64,000 nucleotides of DNA from Sinohyriopsis cumingii (lineage: Eukaryota; Mollusca; Bivalvia; Unionida; Unionidae), in assembly GCA_028554795.2 (NCBI GenBank), contig JAPYKE020000542.1, positions 31,093-95,092 of the forward strand. Direction: 5' to 3'. The position numbers were made by a program, and so were the translations under genes. This document shows, piece after piece, positions 24,837 to 38,246 of the stretch. The notes under the pieces were generated by a model. The model searched no databases and had not been told where the DNA came from. It saw only the letters and a program-made list of their open reading frames with translations. The number at the start of each line of letters is the position of its first letter. The first letter of the stretch is position 1.

Positions 24837-27800
24837 CGCACGGGTGAAACAAAGTATGAGGCTTGCCTAATAAAAAAGAAAGGTTATGGAAGATAGAAGG
24901 TGTGACCTAGAAAATGATTTTTTTTTTTTAAAATTCCAAGCCATCATATTAACACTACTGTCCTTAATCAGGAAGTTGATATATTGTTTCTGGCAAACCA
25001 ATCAAATGTATCTATCAAAGAAAGGTTTTGCTGATATAGAACTAGGAGATCTTTGCTGAAACTTAAGCTGGAATCAAGCATCAAGGAAATGGTTAAAACA
25101 TCCCGAGGGTTTCTTTGGAAAATCCTAAACTTGTTTTCAGTAATAACATAAGTCTCAATTCTGCAATTTAAATAGTAGATAGTAATAGTCAACCTTTGTA
25201 TTATGTGTAGCTCTCAAGAAGATCCCAATGTTATCAAAATGTAATGGGCTAAATGATTTAGAAATTTAGTGAAATTACAACCAAGACATACCTTATGGAA
25301 TTTTTAAGTATCAGTTTGATAAAAACAAACATCCCCCCTAAATATTATCTTTAAATATGCCAGCTGCTTTTAAATATGTCATTTAGTTTACAATAATTTA
25401 GCAAACAATAATATTTTGAAAACGTTTCATATTCATTCATATTTTATATTCCTTGAAACTTACTGGTTTTTGTTGCCTTTCCAATCCCGACATTACGAAT
25501 CTGTATTATCACTCAGATAAGCTATGGTTCAGGATTTATTTGCTATTTACACTGCATATACAATACTTATTGGTGGTCGATAGCATGCAATATTTACTTA
25601 ATCAAGGAATATGTTATGGACATCGTGCCAGGTAACACACATTTAATCGGTGTCCCTTAAAGAGTTGATTTAATGAGTGTTCATACATACTAGCCTTTGC
25701 AAACAAAATATACACAAACAGGATTAAAACAACTCTGCTTTCTTTCAGGTGAGGATTAAAGAGTGGTGTTAAAATGTGTGCAATGAAAACATTTTTTTGC
25801 AACTTTGTGCTGCTATTTTAGGAAAATTTACTTGAAATAGTTTTAACAATTAGTGGTGTTAACAATTATGTTAAAGACTAGTGACAACGTCCAAGATGAC
25901 TCCATGTTTTCATTTGCCACAAATGAATCTCTCACCAGGATTATCAAACTATACATTATTCTCAATACACACCAAAATAGCGACAGTGAATTTAATTGTA
26001 TATAAAGGTCAAACATCACGATTTTAATTAATTGAACATGCATAACATCGGTACACCTGAGACACACATTTGTCTACCTATAATGCAGACATGGTATAAT
26101 CCCAATTCAATCATTCGCTTTATCGTTGAACCCGCGCTACACGTTTCTATTCATTCACACGTAGTATAACGTTACCTAGATCATCCATTTGAAATGATAA
26201 CTCGAACGACACGTACGTCTCCAGTTGTACAGATATCTATCACGTTATTTCAGTTTTATGCTGTATATAATAAACAGAACCACATATGTGTCCCCTGATC
26301 ATGCAGATTTGTTATAACATTAACTAGGTGATCTCTGTTATAGTTAACATTCCATATGCAACATCCCTATCCTGCAGACTTTAGAATAAGAGAATAAGAG
26401 AACTGCTGTTTCCCGAATTTCCGAATATCAAAAAGATTTTCCTGCCAGTATGAATCCGATACGCAATTCTTAATGGCAGTAGTGTTATTACCGCTCAAAA
26501 CCTATGTGACAAATATTGAGTTATTGTCCCGACTGAGATAGTTGGAAGAAAATTAACAGAGAAAGAAGGAATATTTGTAAATTCATTCTTGTTTTGCTGG
26601 TGTCTTGTCTGAAAATGTATTCATGAAAATCGTTAGATTTTGAACTGGTGAAATTATCATGTATCACATATGTTTTTTTAACTAGAGATGTAGCTGTTAA
26701 AGTCAGAAAATCTGTGCAAATTCTGTTTACGAATAATGCTGACTTGGTTTTACCATGTTGCTATTTAATGTTGTTTCCAAGGATCAAATATTAGACAGAT
26801 AACGTTTACTTCTCTTTCAGTTAGCTGCACTCCATCGTCAGCCAATGCAGTTCAGTAGCAAAGACACACTTAGCTAATAATTGACTTATTATTCGGTTTA
26901 ATATAATTCTTCCCAACACAGATTTATCATAACCAATCAAACCAACATGAACCTAAGAAATGTATAAACGGAGACGTATATACAAATAACAGATATCTTA
27001 GGTTCTTACGGTAGGTATTGCTTCCATTATGGCTATTTACTTTTAGTTACGGCTTTTTATATTACTGAAGTTCTGCAACCGTTTGTCATGACTTTTCTAG
27101 TGTTTTCAGTAGGTTACATATCAATAGCATGATTCATTACGAAAATGGCTTTAATATAATAAATTATGTAAGTGCAATCAGAAAGTTTCATTTGTACTGC
27201 CATATTGTGCACACCTAATTCGATGATTCCTTTTAACACAAACCCCAAACCGTGCATGGTGCAAACCCCAACCTAAGCATTCGTTCACAGGAACCGTATG
27301 TAAATTTCCCTAACCTGCAGATGAAACACTGAATCAGTTTAATCATTTGACCGACCACATCTATGCCCCTTTGATCGAGTAGACTGATCACAACCCCAGT
27401 TCATCATTAATCTGTATATTAACCTGGACCACAATTGTTTTCCATTATCTTGTATTTATATTTATTTATTTTGTTAGGAATAGAAATAGAAATCAAGGAA
27501 ATAGTTGAAAACCTTTGCGACAAATTAGGGAAGAAAGTTAACAAGCTAAATACTTGACAGAGAAGGATGACCATTCAAATATTAAGAGGATACAAATATA
27601 TATATGACAAAACGAAGACTAAAAATGAGTTTGGTGCTAAATTAACCACATATAAAAAGTAATAAATGTAAAATCCGTTTAAGAAAATTGGTTTGCAGTA
27701 CTATGAACAGGTTCAAAATTTACTCGATAAAATTATGAAATATTTTTGAGAATTAAAAGTATCTTTTGTTCCAGACTAAGTTATTTGCATAATTGGAAGT

Positions 27801-28450
27801 TGCCCCATTTCATGTCTAAAGCATACTGCGGACAAAACCACAAAAGTTCGTGCACTGAAGCTAGTTTGCCACGCTGTTCCATACCATTTTGTTTTCACCG
27901 CAGACAGATCCAAATTAGAATCGTACCTGAAATTAAATTCCAAGTTTCTGGAGATTACATTAAGCTGTCCTATGCATGTGTTCATGCAATGTAAGTTAGG
28001 GAATTCTTACTATGGCGGTTTGGGATTCGTATTACTTTATTTCTAGGTCAAAGCCTATATCACTCGTGACATTTTCTTATTTAGCACATAAGTCACATAG
28101 TTTCAGCAATAGTTTCAGCAACTCGTGGAATTATTAGCAGTAATAGTCCATGAAAGTGAAGTGACCTAAGCATGCAGCCAGAGCCAAATAGTGTCTTTGA
28201 CAAATTGTTTTTATTTTACTCGACTTGTATTGTCTGTAAATCCGCAACCGAATGGTTCTTTATCTGTGCTCCGAGTTGTCGATGATTTTACATTTCCGCT
28301 AATACTGTCCCAAATTTGGCTTCAATACTTATTTTATCTTTGATGGCCACCGAACAGAGTTGACTGGTAATGTCGAAACTACTGTGTGCCACTGCAAACA
28401 TGTGTAAATAGACACATATTTGTGAATGTAATCTTACTGAAATTAATTTG

Positions 28451-29210
28451 CTAGACAGAGATAATGGTTAGTGCCAATATAGCCAGGACTATAATTCCGT
28501 TTGGTACACCTATGATGGTTGCTGTTACACCATGACCAACAGTTGTTGCCGCCGCAACCCCAAAAATAGAATCTACCACTAAACACGCTCGATGGTATTT
28601 CATTATGAACGCTCTTCTCTTTGTGATTGCAAGTCGCTGCTGTTTCTCCGTTTTAATTTTTTTCGCACATCGTACGATTGATGGTCCTGTTATGCAATCA
28701 TAGAAAATATCTTCCAGGGGAATATTACAATTTCAGGAACCAGCACAAGCGTACCCGTGAATAAAAATGCATCTCGGCAACACATCTCCTAAACAACTGC
28801 AGATATTTGAATAAAAAGTAAGAAATTCGGTACAGATAATCGTGTTGGGAAATCTGCAAACGAGTGTGCATTTTTTCAAGCTGGTCCATATACGATCATA
28901 AATTGTGACTGCACGTGTACTTTCATTGGCATCTATGTAGCCAAGCAAAAATATCTTCTGTGGATTCATGCTGGCTATTTAATCGCAAAGAAACTTCAGT
29001 CATTCCTTAGCTGTCAAATACCTTTTGCTAGGCTCTTGGTGATCATATCGCTCTGTAAGCTGAGACGCAATATACACGTTTCTTGGTGCGGTACGACCAT
29101 GTGACGTACTTTAAATTGAGACACAGTGGCACTTGGTGGAAGTGCATCTGTGGTCAACGCGAGAAACGACAGCGTAAAGATTAAAAAAATCGATGATTTT
29201 TTTCCGTCAT
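28451..29210 (-). pseudogene. Membrane-protein-like remnant, copy 5 (fossil)
   Basis: Counterpart of the copy-1 block; I saw no copy-specific change in it. Confidence 0.4.
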
Positions 29211-29402
29211 TGACTTATCCGCGCAAGAAACACGGGCGTTGAAGCAGTTCCCGACTGAATAAACGATTTAAAAATCAACGTTTTTTTCCCGTCAGTGACT
29301 GCTCCGCGCAAACAACATCGAAACCATCCAAACTTTGTGATATAATTCAGTTCATGCGCTAATGATTAGAAAAGCCCTGCTGGATTAAGAAAAACTCATC
29401 TA

Positions 29403-31542
29403 TTGTTGAATATGATTTTACGATGGATGAAGTGGGATCGATTGCACGTGATTGCGCTCTCGACAGATGATCAGTCGTGTTATGATGGTCTCAAAGACTT
29501 CTATAAAGCGTTGAGTGATAAAGCTTCATCGTCGTTGAGTGGCACCACCACTGCTGATTTCATTTTCACCATTGACGAAACACCTACAGCTGACGATTAA
29601 GATTCAAGTCACCTATTCAGTCCCTCGCAACTACTTTCACGAGGTCGGCACAAACACACTGATAAAATCTATTTAACTCAACGATACGCACATATGCCTT
29701 AAGTAATCGCAATCCGTGTCATATATTAATGATATGTCGTGGCATTGGCCTTGCAAAAATCCATTGGTGTTTTTGATGTGCCGCTATCCATTCGTCGGAT
29801 AGTTTTCTCGCTATCGACTTGACCGTCGCGAGGGAAAATATCCTGCTCATTTCGATGCGACCATTAATTGATTTGTCATATAATAGAAGGCCGCAAAAGA
29901 GTCAAAGATACTTTGCAGCCACAACAAACTGCACGAGCAGATCTCACAGCAGGTTTTGAACAAACATTTTGCCCCGCTGATTGAACTGAAAAAGAAAATT
30001 GCCGAAGCGCAACTGTACAATATGTGGCAGCCCTAAATGGAAAAGAAGAAGAACCGAGTCCAGTTCATAAAATAGCGAAACAAAACAAGGATATCAAGAA
30101 AGCAGCAACAGCAACTGCAGAGACTATTGGATACTTGTTAGCGGCTATTGTGGAAGTAAAGATGTGGAAATTGGAAAAGCCGTTGGTAGACTTTAGAATG
30201 GCAGTTGACATGATGCCATACGCGACACCCGAGTACAAGTCGCAAAAGCAAATACCGGTTCAATACTTTAAAGAAGTATCTCTTGATGCGATTTTTGAAA
30301 ATTCTAGACTTGTCTCTCTTAAGAGACCAATCAACTGGAAGGATTACATAATAATATACCAACACAAACATACAATACACAATTTATTGATGAACAGTGG
30401 ACTCATTTTATAGAACGTATAAACCATTTTAAAGACGAAAAACTAGAAAAGGTGAAACAGTATGGAGAGAACATATGACACTGCACGTATCCCAACAGGA
30501 ATTGCCAAGACAACGACGACTTAAGAGTCCACTCTCATGAACATGACGTAGAGAAAGAAATAAACAACATTAGCGTACATTTGAGGACCTTTGACAACAG
30601 CAACAAAAACGCGCAGAAGGTATACTCCCAAAACGTGAAGCACGTGTACTCCAAAGCGAACGGTTAGCTATACCTACGTGTGCAGAAACATCAGAAAATC
30701 AACAACATGCATTCGAGGACCAACATAAAGAAAACCTTTACAATGCAGCAATAAAGGCGTGAAGCACGTCTAATTTGAAGCGAAGAACAATAAGGAAAGG
30801 AAACGGAAAAGAACCCACGAACATTTTCCAATGTGGATGTAGAAAGAACATGCACCTCACTTTCCCACCAGAGAAAGAATTATCCGAATGACTAGGCAAA
30901 AAAATAAGAAAGTGATGCCACCAAAAAGGGACAAAATGGAGGAGGCCTTGTTGGGCTCGAACGAACTCACGGATAGATTGAAACACATGTGCGATCAAGT
31001 TCGTGCGGGAGACAACGCACACGAAGTCAATAATGAAGCTGCATCAATTTGCCAATGAAATCTTGGATATAAAAAAAAAACATATCGCGCGTTTATGCAA
31101 GAACAGCGATGTATACGATAAACTTCATTCGTACATCACCGATGATGTGTTCTGAGACAACTGAGACGCAGTGTATGCTACCCAAATCTATGATACGATG
31201 CAACAGGATGTTGTAAATTCAATCAAAAGTATTACCTCGATGATTACAATCTCATCTATTAAAACTTCGTGTGACATTTTCTACAACTGCTACCGCTGAT
31301 GAATCGCGCACACTTGATAGAACGATTTTATTACAGTTGGTATACGGTTGGTATATTATCCGATCACACCCGTTTGGTTGTCTGCCGGTCAACAACGACT
31401 GTCTGATTCGGTGATTGCAAATCAGGCAACGGAAAGTGAATTACTGTTGAGTAGTGAGTATAGTAGAGTGGCAATGGCGGTTTTCTCGGTCGCTGTATGA
31501 CTGGCTGCTTGCTTGGGCCACTTTTCTTTTATGGATTATTAA
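29403..31542 (+). pseudogene. Plus-strand multi-gene remnant, copy 5 (fossil)
   Basis: Counterpart of the copy-1 block, of the copy 3/5/8 sequence type. The largest open segment lies at 30024-30413. Confidence 0.4.
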
Positions 31543-34500
31543 CGCACGGGTGAAACAAAGTATGAGGCTTGCCTAATAAAAAAGAAAGGTTATGGAAGAT
31601 AGAAGGTGTGACCTAGAAAATGATTTTTTTTTTAAAAATTCCAAGCCATCATATTAACACTACTGTCCTTAATCAGGAAGTTGATATATTGTTTCTGGCA
31701 AACCAATCAAATGTATCTATCAAAGAAAGGTTTTGCTGATATAGAACTAGGAGATCTTTGCTGAAACTTAAGCTGGAATCAAGCATCAAGGAAATGGTTA
31801 AAACATCCCGAGGGTTTCTTTGGAAAATCCTAAACTTGTTTTCAGTAATAACATAAGTCTCAATTCTGCAATTTAAATAGTAGATAGTAATAGTCAACCT
31901 TTGTATTATGTGTAGCTCTCAAGAAGATCCCAATGTTATCAAAATGTAATGGGCTAAATGATTTAGAAATTTAGTGAAATTACAACCAAGACATACCTTA
32001 TGGAATTTTTAAGTATCAGTTTGATAAAAACAAACATCCCCCCTAAATATTATCTTTAAATATGCCAGCTGCTTTTAAATATGTCATTTAGTTTACAATA
32101 ATTTAGCAAACAATAATATTTTGAAAACGTTTCATATTCATTCATATTTTATATTCCTTGAAACTTACTGGTTTTTGTTGCCTTTCCAATCCCGACATTA
32201 CGAATCTGTATTATCACTCAGATAAGCTATGGTTCAGGATTTATTTGCTATTTACACTGCATATACAATACTTATTGGTGGTCGATAGCATGCAATATTT
32301 ACTTAATCAAGGAATATGTTATGGACATCGTGCCAGGTAACACACATTTAATCGGTGTCCCTTAAAGAGTTGATTTAATGAGTGTTCATACATACTAGCC
32401 TTTGCAAACAAAATATACACAAACAGGATTAAAACAACTCTGCTTTCTTTCAGGTGAGGATTAAAGAGTGGTGTTAAAATGTGTGCAATGAAAACATTTT
32501 TTTGCAACTTTGTGCTGCTATTTTAGGAAAATTTACTTGAAATAGTTTTAACAATTAGTGGTGTTAACAATTATGTTAAAGACTAGTGACAACGTCCAAG
32601 ATGACTCCATGTTTTCATTTGCCACAAATGAATCTCTCACCAGGATTATCAAACTATACATTATTCTCAATACACACCAAAATAGCGACAGTGAATTTAA
32701 TTGTATATAAAGGTCAAACATCACGATTTTAATTAATTGAACATGCATAACATCGGTACACCTGAGACACACATTTGTCTACCTATAATGCAGACATGGT
32801 ATAATCCCAATTCAATCATTCGCTTTATCGTTGAACCCGCGCTACACGTTTCTATTCATTCACACGTAGTATAACGTTACCTAGATCATCCATTTGAAAT
32901 GATAACTCGAACGACACGTACGTCTCCAGTTGTACAGATATCTATCACGTTATTTCAGTTTTATGCTGTATATAATAAACAGAACCACATATGTGTCCCC
33001 TGATCATGCAGATTTGTTATAACATTAACTAGGTGATCTCTGTTATAGTTAACATTCCATGTGCAACATCCCTATCCTGCAGACTTTAGAATAAGAGAAT
33101 AAGAGAACTGCTGTTTCCCGAATTTCCGAATATCAAAAAGATTTTCCTGCCAGTATGAATCCGATACGCAATTCTTAATGGCAGTAGTGTTATTACCGCT
33201 CAAAACCTATGTGACAAATATTGAGTTATTGTCCCGACTGAGATAGTTGGAAGAAAATTAACAGAGAAAGAAGGAATATTTGTAAATTCATTCTTGTTTT
33301 GCTGGTGTCTTGTCTGAAAATGTATTCATGAAAATCGTTAGATTTTGAACTGGTGAAATTATCATGTATCACATATGTTTTTTTAACTAGAGATGTAGCT
33401 GTTAAAGTCAGAAAATCTGTGCAAATTCTGTTTACGAATAATGCTGACTTGGTTTTACCATGTTGCTATTTAATGTTGTTTCCAAGGATCAAATATTAGA
33501 CAGATAACGTTTACTTCTCTTTCAGTTAGCTGCACTCCATCGTCAGCCAATGCAGTTCAGTAGCAAAGACACACTTAGCTAATAATTGACTTATTATTCG
33601 GTTTAATATAATTCTTCCCAACACAGATTTATCATAACCAATCAAACCAACATGAACCTAAGAAATGTATAAACGGAGACGTATATACAAATAACAGATA
33701 TCTTAGGTTCTTACGGTAGGTATTGCTTCCATTATGGCTATTTACTTTTAGTTACGGCTTTTTATATTACTGAAGTTCTGCAACCGTTTGTCATGACTTT
33801 TCTAGTGCTTTCAGTAGGTTACATATCAATAGCATGATTCATTACGAAAATGGCTTTAATATAATAAATTATGTAAGTGCAATCAGAAAGTTTCATTTGT
33901 ACTGCCATATTGTGCACACCTAATTCGATGATTCCTTTTAACACAAACCCCAAACCGTGCATGGTGCAAACCCCAACCTAAGCATTCGTTCACAGGAACC
34001 GTATGTAAATTTCCCTAACCTGCAGATGAAACACTGAATCAGTTTAATCATTTGACCGACCACATCTATGCCCCTTTGATCGAGTAGACTGATCACAACC
34101 CCAGTTCATCATTAATCTGTATATTAACCTGGACCACAATTGTTTTCCATTATCTTGTATTTATATTTATTTATTTTGTTAGGAATAGAAATAGAAATCA
34201 AGGAAATAGTTGAAAACCTTTGCGACAAATTAGGGAAGAAAGTTAACAAGCTAAATACTTGACAGAGAAGGATGACCATTCAAATATTAAGAGGATACAA
34301 ATATATATATGACAAAACGAAGACTAAAAATGAGTTTGGTGCTAAATTAACCACATATAAAAAGTAATAAATGTAAAATCCGTTTAAGAAAATTGGTTTG
34401 CAGTACTATGAACAGGTTCAAAATTTACTCGATAAAATTATGAAATATTTTTGAGAATTAAAAGTATCTTTTGTTCCAGACTAAGTTATTTGCATAATTG

Positions 34501-35155
34501 GAAGTTGCCCCATTTCATGTCTAAAGCATACTGCGGACAAAACCACAAAAGTTCGTGCACTGAAGCTAGTTTGCCACGCTGTTCCATACCATTTTGTTTT
34601 CACCGCAGACAGATCCAAATTAGAATCGTACCTGAAATTAAATTCCAAGTTTCTGGAGATTACATTAAGCTGTCCTATGCATGTGTTCATGCAATGTAAG
34701 TTAGGGAATTCTTACTATGGCGGTTTGGGATTCGTATTACTTTATTTCTAGGTCAAAGCCTATATCACTCGTGACATTTTCTTATTTAGCACATAAGTCA
34801 CATAGTTTCAGCAATAGTTTCAGCAACTCGTGGAATTATTAGCAGTAATAGTCCATGAAAGTGAAGTGACCTAAGCATGCAGCCAGAGCCAAATAGTGTC
34901 TTTGACAAATTGTTTTTATTTTACTCGACTTGTATTGTCTGTAAATCCGCAACCGAATGGTTCTTTATCTGTGCTCCGAGTTGTCGATGATTTTACATTT
35001 CCGCTAATACTGTCCCAAATTTGGCTTCAATACTTATTTTATCTTTGATGGCCACCGAACAGAGTTGACTGGTAATGTCGAAACTACTGTGTGCCACTGC
35101 AAACATGTGTAAATAGACACATATTTGTGAATGTAATCTTACTGAAATTAATTTG

Positions 35156-35915
35156 CTAGACAGAGATAATGGTTAGTGCCAATATAGCCAGGACTATAAT
35201 TCCGTTTGGTACACCTATGATGGTTGCTGTTACACCATGACCAACAGTTGTTGCCGCCGCAACCCCAAAAATAGAATCTACCACTAAACACGCTCGATGG
35301 TATTTCATTATGAACGCTCTTCTCTTTGTGATTGCAAGTCGCTGCTGTTTCTCCGTTTTAATTTTTTTCGCACATCGTACGATTGATGGTCCTGTTATGC
35401 AATCATAGAAAATATCTTCCAGGGGAATATTACAATTTCAGGAACCAGCACAAGCGTACCCGTGAATAAAAATGCATCTCGGCAACACATCTCCTAAACA
35501 ACTGCAGATATTTGAATAAAAAGTAAGAAATTCGGTACAGATAATCGTGTTGGGAAATCTGCAAACGAGTGTGCATTTTTTCAAGCTGGTCCATATACGA
35601 TCATAAATTGTGACTGCACGTGTACTTTCATTGGCATCTATGTAGCCAAGCAAAAATATCTTCTGTGGATTCATGCTGGCTATTTAATCGCAAAGAAACT
35701 TCAGTCATTCCTTAGCTGTCAAATACCTTTTGCTAGGCTCTTGGTGATCATATCGCTCTGTAAGCTGAGACGCAATATACACGTTTCTTGGTGCGGTACG
35801 ACCATGTGACGTACTTTAAATTGAGACACAGTGGCACTTGGTGGAAGTGCATCTGTGGTCAACGCGAGAAACGACAGCGTAAAGATTAAAAAAATCGATG
35901 ATTTTTTTCCGTCAT
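35156..35915 (-). pseudogene. Membrane-protein-like remnant, copy 6 (fossil)
   Basis: Counterpart of the copy-1 block; I saw no copy-specific change in it. Confidence 0.4.
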
Positions 35916-36107
35916 TGACTTATCCGCGCAAGAAACACGGGCGTTGAAGCAGTTCCCGACTGAATAAACGATTTAAAAATCAACGTTTTTTTCCCGTCAG
36001 TGACTGCTCCGCGCAAACAACATCGAAACCATCCAAACTTTGTGATATAATTCAGTTCATGCGCTAATGATTAGAAAAGCCCTGCTGGATTAAGAAAAAC
36101 TCATCTA

Positions 36108-38246
36108 TTGTTGAATATGATTTTACGATGGATGAAGTGGGATCGATTGCACGTGATTGCGCTCTCGACAGATGATCAGTCGTGTTATGATGGTCTCAAA
36201 GACTTCTATAAAGCGTTGAGTGATAAAGCTTCATCGTCGTTGAGTGGCACCACCACTGCTGATTTCATTTTCACCATTGACGAAACACCTACAGCTGACG
36301 ATTAAGATTCAAGTCACCTATTCAGTCCCTCGCAACTACTTTCACGAGGTCGGCACAAACACACTGATAAAATCTATTTAACTCAACGATACGCACATAT
36401 GCCTTAAGTAATCGCAATCCGTGTCATATATTAATGATATGTCGTGGCATTGGCCTTGCAAAAATCCATTGGTGTTTTTGATGTGCCGCTATCCATTCGT
36501 CGGATAGTTTTCTCGCTATCGACTTGACCGTCGCGAGGGAAAATATCCTGCTCATTTCGATGCGACCATTAATTGATTTGTCATATAATAGAAGGCCGCA
36601 AAAGAGTCAAAGATACTTTGCAGCCACAACAAACTGCACGAGCAGATCTCACAGCAGGTTTTGAACAAACATTTTGCCCCGCTGATTGAACTGAAAAAGA
36701 AAATTGCCGAAGCGCAACTGTACAATATGTGGCAGCCCTAAATGGAAAAGAAGAAGAACCGAGTCCAGTTCATAAAATAGCGAAACAAAACAAGGATATC
36801 AAGAAAGCAGCAACAGCAACTGCAGAGACTATTGGATACTTGTTAGCGGCTATTGTGGAAGTAAAGATGTGGAAATTGGAAAAGCCGTTGGTAGACTTTA
36901 GAATGGCAGTTGACATGATGCCATACGCGACACCCGAGTACAAGTCGCAAAAGCAAATACCGGTTCAATACTTTAAAGAAGTATCTCTTGATGCGATTTT
37001 TGAAAATTCTAGACTTGTCTCTCTTAAGAGACCAATCAACTGGAAGGATTACATAATAATATACCAACACAAACATACAATACACAATTTATTGATGAAC
37101 AGTGGACTCATTTTATAGAACGTATAAACCATTTTAAAGACGAAAAACTAGAAAAGGTGAAACAGTATGGAGAGAACATATGACACTGCACGTATCCCAA
37201 CAGGAATTGCCAAGACAACGACGACTTAAGAGTCCACTCTCATGAACATGACGTAGAGAAAGAAATAAACAACATTAGCGTACATTTGAGGACCTTTGAC
37301 AACAGCAACAAAAACGCGCAGAAGGTATACTCCCAAAACGTGAAGCACGTGTACTCCAAAGCGAACGGTTAGCTATACCTACGTGTGCAGAAACATCAGA
37401 AAATCAACAACATGCATTCGAGGACCAACATAAAGAAAACCTTTACAATGCAGCAATAAAGGCGTGAAGCACGTCTAATTTGAAGCGAAGAACAATAAGG
37501 AAAGGAAACGGAAAAGAACCCACGAACATTTTCCAATGTGGATGTAGAAAGAACATGCACCTCACTTTCCCACCAGAGAAAGAATTATCCGAATGACTAG
37601 GCAAAAAAATAAGAAAGTGATGCCACCAAAAAGGGACAAAATGGAGGAGGCCTTGTTGGGCTCGAACGAACTCACGGATAGATTGAAACACATGTGCGAT
37701 CAGTTCGTGCGGGAGACAACGCACACGAAGTCAATAATGAAGCTGCATCAATTTGCCAATGAAATCTTGGATATAAAAAAAAAACATATCGCGCGTTTAT
37801 GCAAGAACAGCGATGTATACGATAAACTTCATTCGTACATCACCGATGATGTGTTCTGAGACAACTGAGACGCAGTGTATGCTACCCAAATCTATGATAC
37901 GATGCAACAGGATGTTGTAAATTCAATCAAAAGTATTACCTCGATGATTACAATCTCATCTATTAAAACTTCGTGTGACATTTTCTACAACTGCTACCGC
38001 TGATGAATCGCGCACACTTGATAGAACGATTTTATTACAGTTGGTATACGGTTGGTATATTATCCGATCACACCCGTTTGGTTGTCTGCCGGTCAACAAC
38101 GACTGTCTGATTCGGTGATTGCAAATCAGGCAACGGAAAGTGAATTACTGTTGAGTAGTGAGTATAGTAGAGTGGCAATGGCGGTTTTCTCGGTCGCTGT
38201 ATGACTGGCTGCTTGCTTGGGCCACTTTTCTTTTATGGATTATTAA
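36108..38246 (+). pseudogene. Plus-strand multi-gene remnant, copy 6 (fossil)
   Basis: Counterpart of the copy-1 block. The largest open segment lies at 36729-37118 and the basic segment at 37593-37859. Confidence 0.4.

Larger units (their letters stand above)
20095..26799 (+). repeat. Repeat copy 4 (6,705 bp)
   Basis: It has C at 20398 where most copies have T, a marker shared only with copy 6. The T run has the 12-T form. With copy 3 it forms the first half of an apparent two-copy duplication. Confidence 0.98.
26800..33504 (+). repeat. Repeat copy 5 (6,705 bp), T10 variant
   Basis: It carries the same diagnostic variants as copy 3: a 10-T run at 31624-31633 and G at 33061. I saw no difference from copy 3 at the sites I compared. 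Confidence 0.98.
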